This document shows positions 23,738-36,292 of a DNA stretch of 64,000 nucleotides, one piece after another. Position numbers and translations under genes: made by a program. The stretch lies in assembly GCA_022578965.1 (NCBI GenBank), contig MU400506.1:186001-250000 (forward strand), written 5' to 3'. Each line of letters starts with the position of its first letter. Position 1 is the first letter of the stretch. This DNA comes from Xylaria sp. FL1777 (taxonomy: Eukaryota; Ascomycota; Sordariomycetes; Xylariales; Xylariaceae). The notes under the pieces were generated by a model. The model saw nothing but the letters and a program-made list of their open reading frames with translations. It had not been told where the DNA came from and did not search any database.

Positions 23738-26134
23738 TTAAAATGCGCCAGTACCCCGATACGATGGATAGCCTCCGGGGCCGTAATTCCCTTGATACGG
23801 CCGGCTGCCTCCAAAATCCCCTAAGTTCGGTATCGTCGGCTCTCTGCTTATGAGATTCTCGCGACTTTGGTTGGCGGCGAACGGGGTGGAAGGGGTGACA
23901 GGTCTGCTCTCCCTCGGCGCTTTTAAGTAACTAGAGTCTGTAGACAGGCCCCCCGATGAGCCGCGGGGGAAAACGTCACTAGTCGGTTCCTTGCTGACCG
24001 GGGCCAATTTAGCAAAGGGGACAATATTATTCTCCTCAAACTTAGTTCGATCCATCAGCAGCGAGTTATGAGCACCAAGTGATGTCAATGTGTCACGTTG
24101 CATCTTCTCTGTAAATAACGACTGGTTAATACTGCGTTCCATGAACAGTTGCTGCATTTATGTATTGGCGCGACTCACCCATTTCTTTTCTCCTCTTTTG
24201 ATGAGGGTTTTTCTTGCAGAGAGAAATGATGGTGTTCCAGAGAATTAGGATGGCGAGCAGGGCAGCAAGGGCAGCTTGTACTGCGATCAGAACAACTCCC
24301 GCGACTGTCTGTGTCGTCTGTGCAATGCCGAACTCCTCAACGAAGACTAAAATTAACGCCACAGAGATCACACGAACTACCTGGATCGTGATGTTGATTA
24401 TATTACCAGACTTGCGTTCGTAGGGCCGGCTCCATAGCAATAAGACCAGGAACAGTCCCTCGACAATCAGCGACGCGATGGTCTGAACCATCCCGTGCCC
24501 GTCAGTCGCTGCTATCACTGTCCCCTTTGTGAATAAATAGAGGATAACTGGCATGAACACCCACCAGTATCCTTTCTTGTAGGACTCGTAAAAGAGAGAA
24601 TACTTCCGCCAGTATAGCTTATCCTCATATAAGCTTGTGGTGTCTCCTTCTGCCTCCTTAAGTTTTCTTGCTGTGCTCCATATCTTCCACGAGAAGAAGG
24701 CAAGAATTCCAGTGAAAAGGGCGAGTGTGACGGCGGCGAGAGTTTGTGCTGCCCACGAATCTCCATGCGTGAACTGGAAAACGCAATAAAGAACCCACAC
24801 ACCATAGAGCAGGAGGATTAGAGATGTGACAGCCCGAGCGATAGAACCCCAGTAATGCTTCCTGAATTCGGCTAGAGACTTGGGGAATCGTCCGAAAAGA
24901 GCCCAAGCCTCCAAGATGACCTTTACCAAAAGGATGCTAACGATGATGCCACCAATTATTATGGAGACAATCTCAAGAACCGTCAAGAACGTATTCGACT
25001 GGGGGACCGCGAGTGTATTGACGAAACCCTGAATTCCAGAAACGGCAGCGCGGATAGAGGATTCTGTTGGGTTGGCACCATTGCCACCTGTGGTTGTTGA
25101 GTTGATTTGAGTGTCGATATCTCGAAGTGCTAGAGCTGTAAAATCCTCGAATGCACGTTTGAACACGGTACCATTAGCACTCGATGTGGAGCCGTCTGGG
25201 AAAACAAGTGTCGTCTTATCGAGAAGCTCTACGCTATCCTTAGAGAGGTCGCCACCTGTCTTAGAGCGGAAGTTGTCGATGCCGAGTTGCATGGCTCTCC
25301 ATGGGATGAGACCAGTTGAGAAAGCGAAGTTCTTCGAGAAGCTCCGGTATACCTGTGGCAACTGTGCTGACATCATGCCGTTGAGAGCAAATCCGTGGAA
25401 AACACCAAAGACCTCGCCAAAACTTGGACTTACTGTTCCGACCCCTCCTACACTTGAACCTGCACCCGCCGCAGCTCCCGAAACTGCTGCACTAATGGCC
25501 GAAGCGCCTCCTAGTACAAGGGCTCCAGCGGCAACTCCGGCGGCAATATAAGAGACAGCGGGCACATTAACCGTTTTGCCATTTGTTACTTCAGATTGGA
25601 CACAACCGATTGTAGAATTGGTGTCCAGAGATGTAAGTTCAAGCTTGGCTTGAGCTGCGATGTCAGGAATCTGGAACGCAATGGCGGGGATTTTGTCAGC
25701 AAACTCTGGCGGAATTGCTTGTGTTCCATTGGCACCGAAATGACCTGGAGGTACTATTAATCATTAGTAAAAGTTCTAGTTATATATCGTGAAATATTTC
25801 AAAGGGAATACATACCAGGACATAGTTGCTTCACGAAAGTCGCCTGGGCACAGGGATTAAACTCGTTGTCATAAACATCCTGGCCGAACGCTGTAACCGT
25901 CAACTTCGCCGTGACATTTTGTTCTTTAGTGCTCGTGCCGGCAACATTAAACGTAACCGTCTTATCGGCGTTGTTATACTTGATATCGACGTTGTCCACC
26001 GTAATATCGCTATTATTGTTGCAGTTGTTGAATCCACTTGTGACCAAGATATCATCGCTAAGTACTCCAGTAGCTAGGAGTGCTGTCGCCAATATTGCGG
26101 CCTTCCGTACTGACCAAGAACCCGGCCCTACCAT
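23738..26134 (-). CDS. FLC/Pkd2-type TRP-like membrane protein with ML-like domain
   Basis: Fungal TRP-like family related to yeast FLC1-3 (FAD transport, calcium and cell wall homeostasis) and fission yeast Pkd2. Three exons: 26134-25816, 25744-24179 and 24108-23738, totalling 2256 nt (751 residues). A signal peptide (residues 1-26, AAILATALLATGVLS) leads into a cysteine-containing ML-like lipid-recognition domain (NNCNNNSDITVDNVDIKYNN to FVKQLCP). Then comes a Gly/Ala-rich hydrophobic segment starting AVSYIAAGVAAGALVLGG, a luminal loop, and a bundle of about eight further membrane segments (for example IVSIIIGGIIVSILLVKVIL and FMPVILYLFTKGTVIA). The C-terminal 120 residues are a Ser/Pro/Gly-rich cytosolic tail. 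Probably sits in ER, Golgi or plasma membrane. Which FLC paralogue it is cannot be told from sequence alone. Confidence 0.93.
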
Positions 26135-29100
26135 TTTTTCCTTTCCAACCTTAACACCGTTTCTCCGTTCTCATGCAAGAAATAATAAGTCGTCTCGCTT
26201 GACGCTCGAGAGTTGATATATTGAGAATAGCTGTGAATGAATGTCTCGAAGCCACCGACTTCACCGTACAAATCGACCAGGATATGTAATTACGGCCTAA
26301 AATGTCGAAAAATAAGAATAGAATGGTAGTAATAAAATCCCGGATATTTCCCGTGTGAACTTAAATTTCCAATCGTCCAGCGGAGTGTTGGTGGGCTCTA
26401 TGTCTAAGGTAGATGGGTCGGGAATTGATCGCTATAATGTAGATAGCCACAATGAACAAAGAGTCGATGGTGAAAAGAATGCTCTCTTCAAGAAAGGCCT
26501 ATCAAGTAATGGATTCAGAAAGAGAAAATGGGCCGAGGGTCAACCTGGAAAGAATGAAAGATGGCAACAAGCAGTTGCCGTGTGAAAGAAACAATGAACA
26601 ACGAAAGGCAAAACGAAGGGAAGAGAGACAATAAACACAAGTTTCCGATGTGGCTGCTACAACCAAACATCTACATAGGGTTCGTCACCAACGCACTAGT
26701 GCCAGAGTGGACGAGGAGGTTGACGATGTAGGTAGGTTTAGGCAAGCTGGATACCCAAGGTAGGGGGGCATCAGCGCGTAAGGTGAAACGAGTGGACAGG
26801 ATGCTTCTACGTTGAAGCTAGGGTATAGCCCCCAGAATAAGAATAAAATCACAAGAAGACTAGATCGGTCGGCCAGAGAAACGAAAGACCGCAGGCCAGG
26901 CGATCTAGTGGAGGGGGGGAAACGGAATGCCAGCCAGCCAGCCAGCCAGGAGCAGAAAAATGGTTGGAGAAGAAGCAGAGTCGACAACCACGTCAAATGT
27001 GTAGTTCATCAGATAGGGACCCTGATCCTCACCCGCCTGCCAGCAAGGCTTGACGTCGATCGTTAGTCAATGCTAGGTGCTCATTGTCTGAACCAGGGTC
27101 CCAGGTAGGGTCATCATCAACCCCTTCGTTAGCCCCCCATGCCTCGCCTACCATGGCCTCGCCTCGGCTGGGAAAGACTGGTGTCGAATCTGTAGTTGCG
27201 GCTGGAAGAGTCAATGCCAAGTCTTGAAGAGTGGTGGTTCTGCCAATCAGAACACCCACTCAGGCATGCTGGGGTGTCGGTGCTTGGTCGAACTCGAAAC
27301 CCGCCAGCAGAGGGCCCATACAAGATGATTGGCTTTCAGAGACTCTCCGAAAGACCCGAGTATTAGTGTGGCGGTCCCAGCCGCCTATACGGCGGTACTA
27401 GCAGCGCAGATTCAGTGGAACCGAGACCTCTGAAACACGATGAATACCTGTTATGACGAGAGTACATCCCGCCCTTTAAGGAGATACTTATGATTAGAAA
27501 TTGCCAGAAACAGTGTGAACGTGCAGTGTATAGGTGGGAATAACCCGATTAACAGCTGATGGAATTTTATTTTGTTTTGATTCTTGTTGTTGATCTCCCT
27601 TAAATCGATGAAAAGACTTCTATTCCGATCTTTATAATAAGGTACCTTCAACTGCTACGTATGTAAGTATTTAGTGTAGGTATCAGCTAACTAACCCCCC
27701 CCTCCATCGCGCGTTTCACTGATCTTAGGCTGTGTCTACCCACCGTTACTTATAAAGCGTGACGCCCCCAATCCATAAGTGCGTTACAGAAGTGACCGTC
27801 ACACCTCCCTCGGCCAGTACATGTATGAACCATCTGCTGGTCGAAGCTTCTCGACCTACCTAATGTAATCCAGTTCACCACTGCTCGAGCCCAGAGCCCA
27901 AAGCTTTGCGGCAGACTCTTGCGTCAGAGGGTTGCACCGACAAGGGTTATCAGCCACGCTCGTTATCGTCACTAACCGACGCCCTGCATCCAGTATACGC
28001 AGTATCCTCATGCTGGAGACTCGGCTCGAGTTCTTCGCGTCCTGACGAGAATCCTTCCCAACACCTCGTACATGTAGTCCACGTTGCTATATACCCAGTA
28101 GGGTTATCCGACAACCCTGATCTCCCGAGGATCATTCTGCCGCAACTCCTAGCACGAGCATCCAGGAGGAGGAGGAGGAGGCACCTGCTCATCACCCTTC
28201 TATCGAGCCACTCCCTCGAATGTCCCCCAACAACCGTCGGCACAAGCGGGAGAGCGACCCCTCTCTCCTCCGGGTCGATGCGTCGATACTTTCTATAATG
28301 TATAATGTGAGTAGCATATAACTAACTGTCGAAGAGACCAAGGTCGACTGAAACATCTAGACGTGCTGACTGTGAGAAAGCGAGAGGTACTTGAAACACG
28401 GAGTCGGCGCGCTCGTATCCTATGTAGCAATAATCTAGCTAATGTAACACGATGCCAAGCGATTCGTTTTGGTATAACGTAGTATACATTAAAATCTCCG
28501 GAGCTACTTGCTGCACAATTATGATGAAGTAGTAGTACGATAAGGGTCATACGAAGTGCATGTGAAGACAATGGAACCAGTGAAGTACCAAATCTAATCG
28601 TACTATTCTTCAATCCAGGTATTCCCTTGGGTTTCACGTCATAATCTAACCTATTATACTAATTTCGTAAACACAGCTAATTTATGTCAAATTATTCCCA
28701 AGTTGTTCGCCCCCCCTGTCGGCATTCGTAGTATCAATCACATCCGGTCATCTTCATCTAGATAGTTTCTTCTTATCATCTCGCGGGGTATTCTTCGTCT
28801 CTATACTAGCCATGTATCTCTACAGCTATGCAGTTAGCTTCAAGAGGGGGCCGGTCTTGTTGCTAGTGTTGTAGTGTTAATCATGAAGTGTCTTGTACAA
28901 GGGCCAAATCATTCGGTCCAAGCAACCAAGGTGGTGGCGCAGTACGGCCAAACGTCGAAGATTGACCGATCCACGTGTGATGAAACAGGTGGGTTGCGCA
29001 CAACTCTTGCGGTCTATCTAGAGTCACAGGCGGCTGAGTCAAGTCGTTCGGGGACTAGCTCAATGGAAACCTGGAGAAGATAGGCCCTTCACCGGGGTAA

Positions 29101-29826
29101 ATACGACACAACATGACGAGTTTGAGCACACACCATCAATAACGTAGCAGATAAGCCTCTATTGAAGCACGCATGTACTTGTGAGTAGCAAAGAAAACAA
29201 ACTAAACTCCTGAAGCACCTTGCGAATAGTCCATCCATTCCACTCCTGTTGCATCCCTTTCTTTTAAATCAAGCTGTCATCCAAATCCGTAAATTCATTT
29301 GTGTTCCTCGCGATCAAACCAACGGATGACTCGCCTGCTAAGTGAATCACCTTCTAAAAAAGAACATCGTGAGCCATTATCTCAGATGAGAGGGTATCCA
29401 TATCCAAAATCTTCGCTTCCGAGTTTGAAACTCTCCGAATGCATGGCATTGGCTGCCAATCCCTGAAGCGAGATGGCGCGAGGGGGATAAGAAGAATTAT
29501 GTGAGACGCTTTTGCTCAATGCCTTCAATATATCCGTCCATCTTCATGGTGTTTCATAAATTCCACGCCTCTATAGAAACCGAGGTAAGCACAGAGTATA
29601 CATATTTGTGCCTGGGTATAACGCCATAACTGCCAACCAAATAGCTGGTCTATCTACATACTTGGGTGCGCGGACCTTCACATCAACTCCCCCCGGTAGA
29701 CATCGAGATTCATCAACACCGTGACGCATCTTGGGTTCCCATCTCTATGCATTCATGGTGTGGTAGATTGCTATAATATATATTTCGAAACGGTAACGAG
29801 ATCACAGACTTCGGTACCATTGCTCT
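26135..29826. other. Intergenic spacer, 3.7 kb
   Basis: No gene is supported. The left end is the promoter of the FLC-type gene, the right end the 3' region of the C2H2 gene. It contains a short CCAG-type tandem run near 26931-26950, a GGA run near 28165-28180 and an ATACGCAGTAT copy at 27995-28005. Frames up to 130 codons (such as 27906-28298 plus) are opposed by equally long frames on the other strand and have no motif. A spliced small gene could still be hidden here. Confidence 0.5.
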
Positions 29827-32800
29827 TCAAGAGTTGTAGAATTGGCTATTATGGCCGGGATGGGGAGAGTGGGAGTAGGGTGATACCGACCCATGATTGC
29901 TACTGTACTGCTCAACGCTGTGGAGGGTAGGATTCCCTATGTTTTGATAGCCCATACCTCCAGTTGGGTCTTGGATGCCAAGGGAATCAAATGCTGGAAA
30001 TGGTTCGGTATCAGGAACTGCCATACCCAAAGCGTAGGTACCAGGTTGTCCAAACGTAGTCGTGGTTACTGGTAGTCCATGATACTGTTGCTGGGCGTTG
30101 TATTGTGGTTGCATCATGATATTGCTTGCTGGAGGGGCTATATCATGGTATGATTGCCCTGTCTGCTGTTGGGGATAGTATGTATTCCCCATGGGTGCCC
30201 GGGGTATAGGTGAAAACCCGATAGTGGTTGCGGGACTATAATTCATCATATTGGCACCTGTCTGGGAAATCTGTGGGCTGAGGTCCTGGGGATCTGGTTT
30301 GATCGTGGGCGTTGTTGAAGGTGGAGGGAGGCCGAAATGGCGTGGCGGGGGTTCCTGGACAGGGCTGATGATGGTGTCCGGGTCGAGTTCCTTCTTCATA
30401 ACAAGCTCTACTACAGGAAGACTGATCTGCTCCATGTGCTTGGCAAGGTGAACTGTGAGTTTCTTCCAAGTGGGGAAAGTCTTTCCACAGAATCGGCATG
30501 GCTCGTCAGTTGGTTTCGTCGTCGTCTCTTCATGGCACTGCTCAACTTTTTGCCACGTGTGGTCAGCTCCACCGGCCTTTTTGATAGCGGCTTTTGTCTT
30601 GATCTTAGGTTCTGTAAACTTGTGCTCGCGGACTAAATGCTGCAAAAAATTGTCTCTTCTGTAGCAAACATGACGACAGTCCTCCACGTCACATGTCCAC
30701 CACTCGAGATGACGGTGGCCTTCATTCTCGTGGCGGACCCAGTCGGCTTTTCGCTTGAACATCTTTGGATCACGGCATCTGTCCCAAGTACAGGTGAACG
30801 GCTGGACGTCTTCGTGTACGTGTTTCGTCCAATCAGAAGGTTTTTGGAACTTTTTGATATTGAAGCATAGCGGGCATTCAAACTCAGCTGGGAGCGAGGT
30901 CGCCGGAGGCGGAGTAATTCCATGCGGAAAGCTCTCTGCATTGATACCCCCTTCAAGCGGTGTTGCTTCCTCGTCTGATGAGAGTGCCCTGTTCGATAGA
31001 TCGACTCCACGATCACCACCACGTCCATCCCAATATCTAATGGTACCGCCCAGAGACCGGCAGAAAGACCCAGAAGGACAGTCTCGTAGACTGACTTGGT
31101 TCATGTGCTTCTGCTTTGTTGTTAGAAGCTGTTTATAGCGATTATGCATTTGATATGCAATGCGGTCGACTAGATAATTGTTGGGGTTCTCGATTCCATC
31201 AGTAATTGCAAGACTAGGATTAATCTCCAGGATGTGAGCTCTGAATCCGTTGAGCGTAGGCTCAATGCTCTTTGTTGTCCTCTGCTCGACCTTTAGGTCG
31301 CTTTCATCCATACCGTCATCATCGTCATCATCTTCGTCTTCTGGGTCTGGCTGAGGCTGGGATCGAGCCAGCTGTGCCACCGGTGGGCCACCCTGTTTCC
31401 TCAACATCCCTACTAGATTAGGGTGCGAGAGTCCAGCACTGGTCTTGGGGAGTTCAGTTTTGCTTCGCGGTCTTCTCAGACTATGCACACCCAGGGACCC
31501 AAATGGACTCTTCGGCGAAGTGATAGGCGTGGCACTGATCGAGCCGCTACGCGCATGTTGGGTACCAATCACCGCAACACTCGTGGCCATCCCTACTAGG
31601 GCAGTATTTAAACTGGGGGTGGGCTTCTTGTTGATACTGCCGAGTCCCCAGCTAGATGTGCGAGATGGTGGTGCAAGGCTGTCTTTGGACTCGCGTCGAT
31701 CCACGGGATCGCCAAAGTCTTCAGGTGGCAGATCACTCGCGTTGCTCCCTTTGCGCTTACGATACCCCGGAATACTTGTTTTTCGACTCATGCTGGTAAC
31801 CCTTTGGAGGATGCTAGGTCTACGTGGGTGTCCGCTAATAGAGAGCTTCTTAAGAAAATTTCCACTGGTTACACCTTCCATATCTATGATACTGGGAAAG
31901 CTCCGTCGGCGCGTTCCCCAGGTTGCCGCCTTCGAAATAATAGATGTATTATCTTGGCATTGGCGATGGAATCTCTCGATAGCGGCCTGTGAGGTCTCTG
32001 GTTGACAGCGTTTACGCTCATCAGATTGAATAGCATGGATCGCTGGCGCATCTCCCCAAGTGCGAAGGTGTCGCATGAGATCAAAGTCCGTGTCGGTGAT
32101 AGGCCCACCTGGGCCGTCGACGATGAAGTAAGTTTGTCCTCCGATATGTCTATTCTCCGTTGTGTGGCCAAGTGGAATCTCCCCAGCTGGAATATTATCA
32201 TCGCCATCTTCTGGCGTAGTTGCAAATCTTGCGTCAGACCCTTGCTCGCGAGTGCCAGAAAATTCGCCCATATTTCCAGCCGATTGGGATATCCAAGCAT
32301 CGACCTCCCGGTTTTTCTCATCTCGCTCGCGTCGTGCCGCTTGCTGGTTAGGGCTAGGCACTTCTTCCGATGGTCGTTCTCCAGGCGCAAGGCCACGATG
32401 TCTAGTACCTACGTTAGGCACCCAGTGGCCATGGGTATCACGAGCTACATGTGCTAGGCTTTCGTAAGGTTGCTCATAAGCTAGATCGCCGGCAATACTA
32501 CCAGTAGGCCGCACTGTCCGTGGACTCTCTGCGCCAGCCGTGAGTGATCTCTCTACACCTTGAATGGGGGCATCATCTTCTTTACTACCCCAGATGGAGA
32601 CCGTTACTCGAGGGCTTTGAGTCGCCATCGCCAACGTGGCTTGTGCCGGGCTTTCGTTGCTTGACCAACTACCACGGTTTGTATCTGGCGTCAGTTGAGG
32701 GTCCGACTGACTAGAGTCAACCGAGTTAATTGAGGGTTCCTGTTGCGCGGGGTAATCCTTGTTCAGATCCGAGTTCTCTAGGTTGACAGTGGGAGCTTTG

Positions 32801-33225
32801 CTTGGCCGAAAAGTCTGATGAGCCGGGATAGAAGGTGTTGGGTGAGGGCTCAAGGGGTACACAGTTTGACGGATACCATTGTCTGGCGCCTGGACAGCGA
32901 CGAACCAGTCTTCGGGGACGTCGTCAAAGTTGGCGCCGAGGAATGGATCGTCGGGGAACTCGCTGCTAGCAAAAATCTCGCTAGGTTGATAATATTCGGC
33001 GGTCGATAGGGTATCGGCCGGCGTATTTGAATTTAGCGTCGGCGAGGCTGAGTTACTCCGAGCATGTGAAGAGTAAGGCGACAACAAATTGGACTCGGGG
33101 GTGCCAGGACCGTTATGAGGTTGTTTAGGTTGGCTGTCGAAATGGAGAGGCGGTTGGATGCAGTTGCCAGAGCGGTCACTTAGGTCGTGAAGCGACGCGG
33201 GGGATATGGTATACATGGAAGACAT
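29827..33225 (-). CDS. Large C2H2 zinc-finger protein
   Basis: Probable nuclear DNA-binding protein, a fungal family known mainly by its conserved zinc-finger block. Single exon; the ATG at 33225 (MSSMYTISPASLHDL) gives 1132 residues. The in-frame codon at 33279 is GTG and is not used. The N-terminal two thirds are Ser/Pro-rich and disordered, with an Asp-rich tract (PEDEDDDDDDGMDESD) near the middle. The finger block reads FECPLCFNIKKF.KPSDWTKH, then CTWDRCRD..FKRKADWVRHENEGH, CDVEDCRHVCYRRDNFLQHLVREH, and after a spacer CRFCGKTFPTWKKLTVHLAKH, so four to five fingers. The C-terminal 200 residues are Gln/Pro/Tyr-rich, as in activation regions. Its target genes are unknown. No frameshift is seen. 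Confidence 0.92.
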   Translation of the reverse strand: MSSMYTISPASLHDLSDRSGNCIQPPLHFDSQPKQPHNGPGTPESNLLSPYSSHARSNSASPTLNSNTPADTLSTAEYYQPSEIFASSEFPDDPFLGANFDDVPEDWFVAVQAPDNGIRQTVYPLSPHPTPSIPAHQTFRPSKAPTVNLENSDLNKDYPAQQEPSINSVDSSQSDPQLTPDTNRGSWSSNESPAQATLAMATQSPRVTVSIWGSKEDDAPIQGVERSLTAGAESPRTVRPTGSIAGDLAYEQPYESLAHVARDTHGHWVPNVGTRHRGLAPGERPSEEVPSPNQQAARRERDEKNREVDAWISQSAGNMGEFSGTREQGSDARFATTPEDGDDNIPAGEIPLGHTTENRHIGGQTYFIVDGPGGPITDTDFDLMRHLRTWGDAPAIHAIQSDERKRCQPETSQAAIERFHRQCQDNTSIISKAATWGTRRRSFPSIIDMEGVTSGNFLKKLSISGHPRRPSILQRVTSMSRKTSIPGYRKRKGSNASDLPPEDFGDPVDRRESKDSLAPPSRTSSWGLGSINKKPTPSLNTALVGMATSVAVIGTQHARSGSISATPITSPKSPFGSLGVHSLRRPRSKTELPKTSAGLSHPNLVGMLRKQGGPPVAQLARSQPQPDPEDEDDDDDDGMDESDLKVEQRTTKSIEPTLNGFRAHILEINPSLAITDGIENPNNYLVDRIAYQMHNRYKQLLTTKQKHMNQVSLRDCPSGSFCRSLGGTIRYWDGRGGDRGVDLSNRALSSDEEATPLEGGINAESFPHGITPPPATSLPAEFECPLCFNIKKFQKPSDWTKHVHEDVQPFTCTWDRCRDPKMFKRKADWVRHENEGHRHLEWWTCDVEDCRHVCYRRDNFLQHLVREHKFTEPKIKTKAAIKKAGGADHTWQKVEQCHEETTTKPTDEPCRFCGKTFPTWKKLTVHLAKHMEQISLPVVELVMKKELDPDTIISPVQEPPPRHFGLPPPSTTPTIKPDPQDLSPQISQTGANMMNYSPATTIGFSPIPRAPMGNTYYPQQQTGQSYHDIAPPASNIMMQPQYNAQQQYHGLPVTTTTFGQPGTYALGMAVPDTEPFPAFDSLGIQDPTGGMGYQNIGNPTLHSVEQYSSNHGSVSPYSHSPHPGHNSQFYNS

Positions 33226-35894
33226 GACCGAGGCTTTTGGTGGGGTGAACAATTGCCAGATATATGAGTTGGATGGCACTATGATCGCCCAGGTCCTCTG
33301 CCTCTGGTCGCTGTCAAGGGAAGATCATAGTCCGTCCAGGACTTGAAGTGTTACAGGTAATAGCAAACCGCGCGACAGAGCTATCGCGCGCGGATCTATG
33401 GGTATCGTGTCTTGAGAATTTAGAATTTTATCGCGATGTGCTTGTAGAGATTCGAAACACAAGTCTTGATCTCCTCAATCGGTCGTTGTTGAGAGTGTCT
33501 GGCCTGTATGAAGGCTGAGATGACCAATTTCGAAATGAGAGGGGCTGCGCTCAACTTGGATCGAGAGAGTGGAGTGACTTGTTCGGTTCGCGGGCTGAAT
33601 GTGGAAATACTAACTAGAAAGACATGTGCCAATCTCTAAACGACAAGGAGCCAAATCGATCTCCGCATGGTATGGGAGCGAGGCCGTGCAAGATGCTTCA
33701 GAATGGAATTTACAAGCGTGACTAGGTTCTGGCAGCAGATACTGGGTGAGAGACGCACAGATTGTGGCAGAGATGAGGAGGCTTGACGAGGTGTTCTGGG
33801 AGGCAGACACGACACAGAGGCTACACTAGGCGGACTGATCACTTGGCAATGGTCTCGGTCATGGATAGTGTAGGGATATTGGTTCGCGCACCACCAGGGC
33901 CGTGGGATAAAGCACCCTAGACCCGATGTCGATTGGTCCGCCGGCGTCGCCAATCGTCGCGATCGCCCAGTCAGTCCGTCATGACACAAGTCCCCTCAGT
34001 AAGGCTTTGCCCACAGAGGCCGGGGGTCGTTAGGGTAGGCGTTCTTACTTTGCGCGCTCAGCCCAAGGAGAACCGAAGTCCCCACCAGCAGTACCTATGT
34101 AGTGTAGGATCACATCACCATCACTACTACACAGTACATTAGGGTACAACTGTAAGCTGTGCATCAGAGCATGTATCCCTGCACGGGCCTTGGTAAGGTA
34201 CTGATCCATCCATGTATCCATCCATGTGCTATCGCGCCGTCGACGTCGTGTGCGCATAGGTTGGTGGGCGACCCATGGGGACAGCAATGCCTGGCTCTAC
34301 CGCAGACGTTGCACAGGGACAGGCTCATCTCGTGGCAGTACTCGAAGTTGATTCCACGGACGTCTCGAACAAGAAGGCTGATCAACGTGGACCACGGGAG
34401 TCGTCCCCCGACAGGCTCACAAGTATGCACATTTGAGCACGCCGGTGTACGGGATCATACTGTAGTATGAGAAGCAGTAGGTACATCGTAGAGATAGATT
34501 CGGAGCTGTAAGGTATGTCTTGCCTTGCCCTGTACATGTAGCGCATACTGCGTATGGCACACCTACCTACATATGTAGCGCAGTCTACCTCCACTAGCTG
34601 TTGTCTGGGTGGCTTGAATACGAAAGTTGGTTTCTGCCCGATTGGACAAGTCCGGCATCCTGTATGGTACCGTAGCACGAGCTGAAAACCCCCCAGCGTC
34701 TCCAGAAGCCAGCTGTGTCCACCGCGGCAATGTCTCAGGAACGTTACCGTAGTGGACACTAAGTAAGGAGTCGAGCAGCGGCCGTCTGTGGATCCGAAGA
34801 GGATCTGGCTTTATCTCGAGTCTCGAGATAGAATGTAGGAATCCGTACCTGGTCTCCCATCTATTATCTATCCTAGACATCTAGCGAGAGCCGCCGGAGC
34901 GCGGGTACTGGTTCCTTGACGGAGACGCGTAGGCAAGCGTCAGAGATCCTTCTACCGATAATCTAGCGCTGTGTACATAGTGTAAATATGAACGGTTCCC
35001 GTAGCTGTGGACGGTATAGTGTGCTAGGATACTTACTACGTACACTATGTAGCCAGTCCCGCTGGTAGCTCACGGAAAGGCCGTCGATAAGTAGATAGTC
35101 TTGAGCAAAACGTACACTATCTAAGTACCTAGGTAGGTAGTGTACACTAAATTGTGGCTAGGATCAGACGCCATTGGCATAATAACCCTGGTCAGCTTCT
35201 AAGGCTGGCTACGTTATAGGAGAAAGTTGGGTTTAGTGTAGGCGGTAAATGTTCCACCTGCAAGGGATAGTCTCGGCAAGCAAGGTAATATGTCAAAGAA
35301 GGAATACCTACACAACCATTGAAGAAATACATTTATGTACACTATGCCTAGAAGTCCCTTAGGTATCTCATAATACAGGTAATATTAGTGGTCTTAGCTT
35401 CTGATGTAGCAGCGTAGGTAGTACATTAATTACCTCGTTTTGGCCTAATTATGGCAGTACCCACATACCCGCTTAATATATGTACCTAGGTAGGTACGTA
35501 AATGTCGGGCTTGCATAAGGCTTTGGCCACGATAGATATTATTAGATTCTTCGATTACTTAAGTTAACTCTCTAAGACAGGAAGTAGTGTACAGTACGTA
35601 GTATGCAACTCTTGGATGAGTCTCCTTTCTCTATTTATGGACGGTCTGCAGCCGTACCATATATGTAAGGTGGACTGATATGATCACGGTGGGCAATGAA
35701 TGCCTTGGAGAGGTGGGTACTATATAAGTAGGTAGCAGCCTACATTTACACACAAATAAAGGCATGGCTGTATGGGTAGCGACTATCTAGCAGGTTAGAC
35801 ACTTAGAATAAGGTAGCCTATCTCAGGACATCGCAATGAGGTTCCCGTTGGAATGTTGTATAAAGTAATAATAGAGTCGAAGTTGTCAACGCGG
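33226..35894. other. Intergenic spacer with short palindromic repeats
   Basis: No gene recognised. The first few hundred bases form the likely promoter and 5' leader of the C2H2 gene. From about 34970 onward the DNA is full of short GTACACTA-like and CCTAGGTAGGTA-like words (for example near 35041, 35108, 35124-35150, 35338 and 35483). An ATACTGCGTAT copy is at 34545-34555. Frames of up to 125 codons overlap on both strands without motifs. Confidence 0.5.
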
Positions 35895-35929
35895 CTATCT
35901 ATTTAGTGAGGGTTTCAGCAACACTACCT
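35895..35929 (+). repeat. Left terminal inverted repeat
   Basis: 35 bases, exact reverse complement of 36293-36327. Confidence 0.85.
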
Positions 35930-36292
35930 GCCAAGACCACAAAGCAGGGGTATAACAGCCAATCAAAACTATTGAAGTCAAAGGTACTCCCAGTTCCACC
36001 TAATTTTGCCTATGCTAGATGTTACTATAATAACTATTGTTACACAGTGCTACATTCTACTTTTAGCAGTTATACCTTGTTTGAACCCTATTATTTTATG
36101 AAATTTCAAGGGAAAAATTAACCTGCATTTATATCTTAATACGCGCTTTTTATAAATGTATTTACTTTAATTGAAGCTGTTGTTTTGACTGAATAGCAAA
36201 GGAGTGTTAAAGGATTGAAGGTTTGGTTGTATGGCATACTGATGAAGTCACTCATGTTAGTAGGAATTTATGGGTCAGAAAAATGGGTCAAA

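Noticed and set aside
27906..28298. 130-codon plus frame in the FLC/C2H2 spacer
   Set aside because: Opposed by a 97-codon frame on the other strand, low-complexity Arg run from a GGA repeat, no motif, no splice partners.
33226..33279. 18-codon N-terminal extension of the C2H2 protein
   Set aside because: The upstream codon is GTG; the ATG at 33225 is the first proper start in frame.
35906..36121. 71-codon frame inside the inverted-repeat element as a transposase
   Set aside because: It starts within the terminal repeat, is too short and shows no DDE or helix-turn-helix motif.
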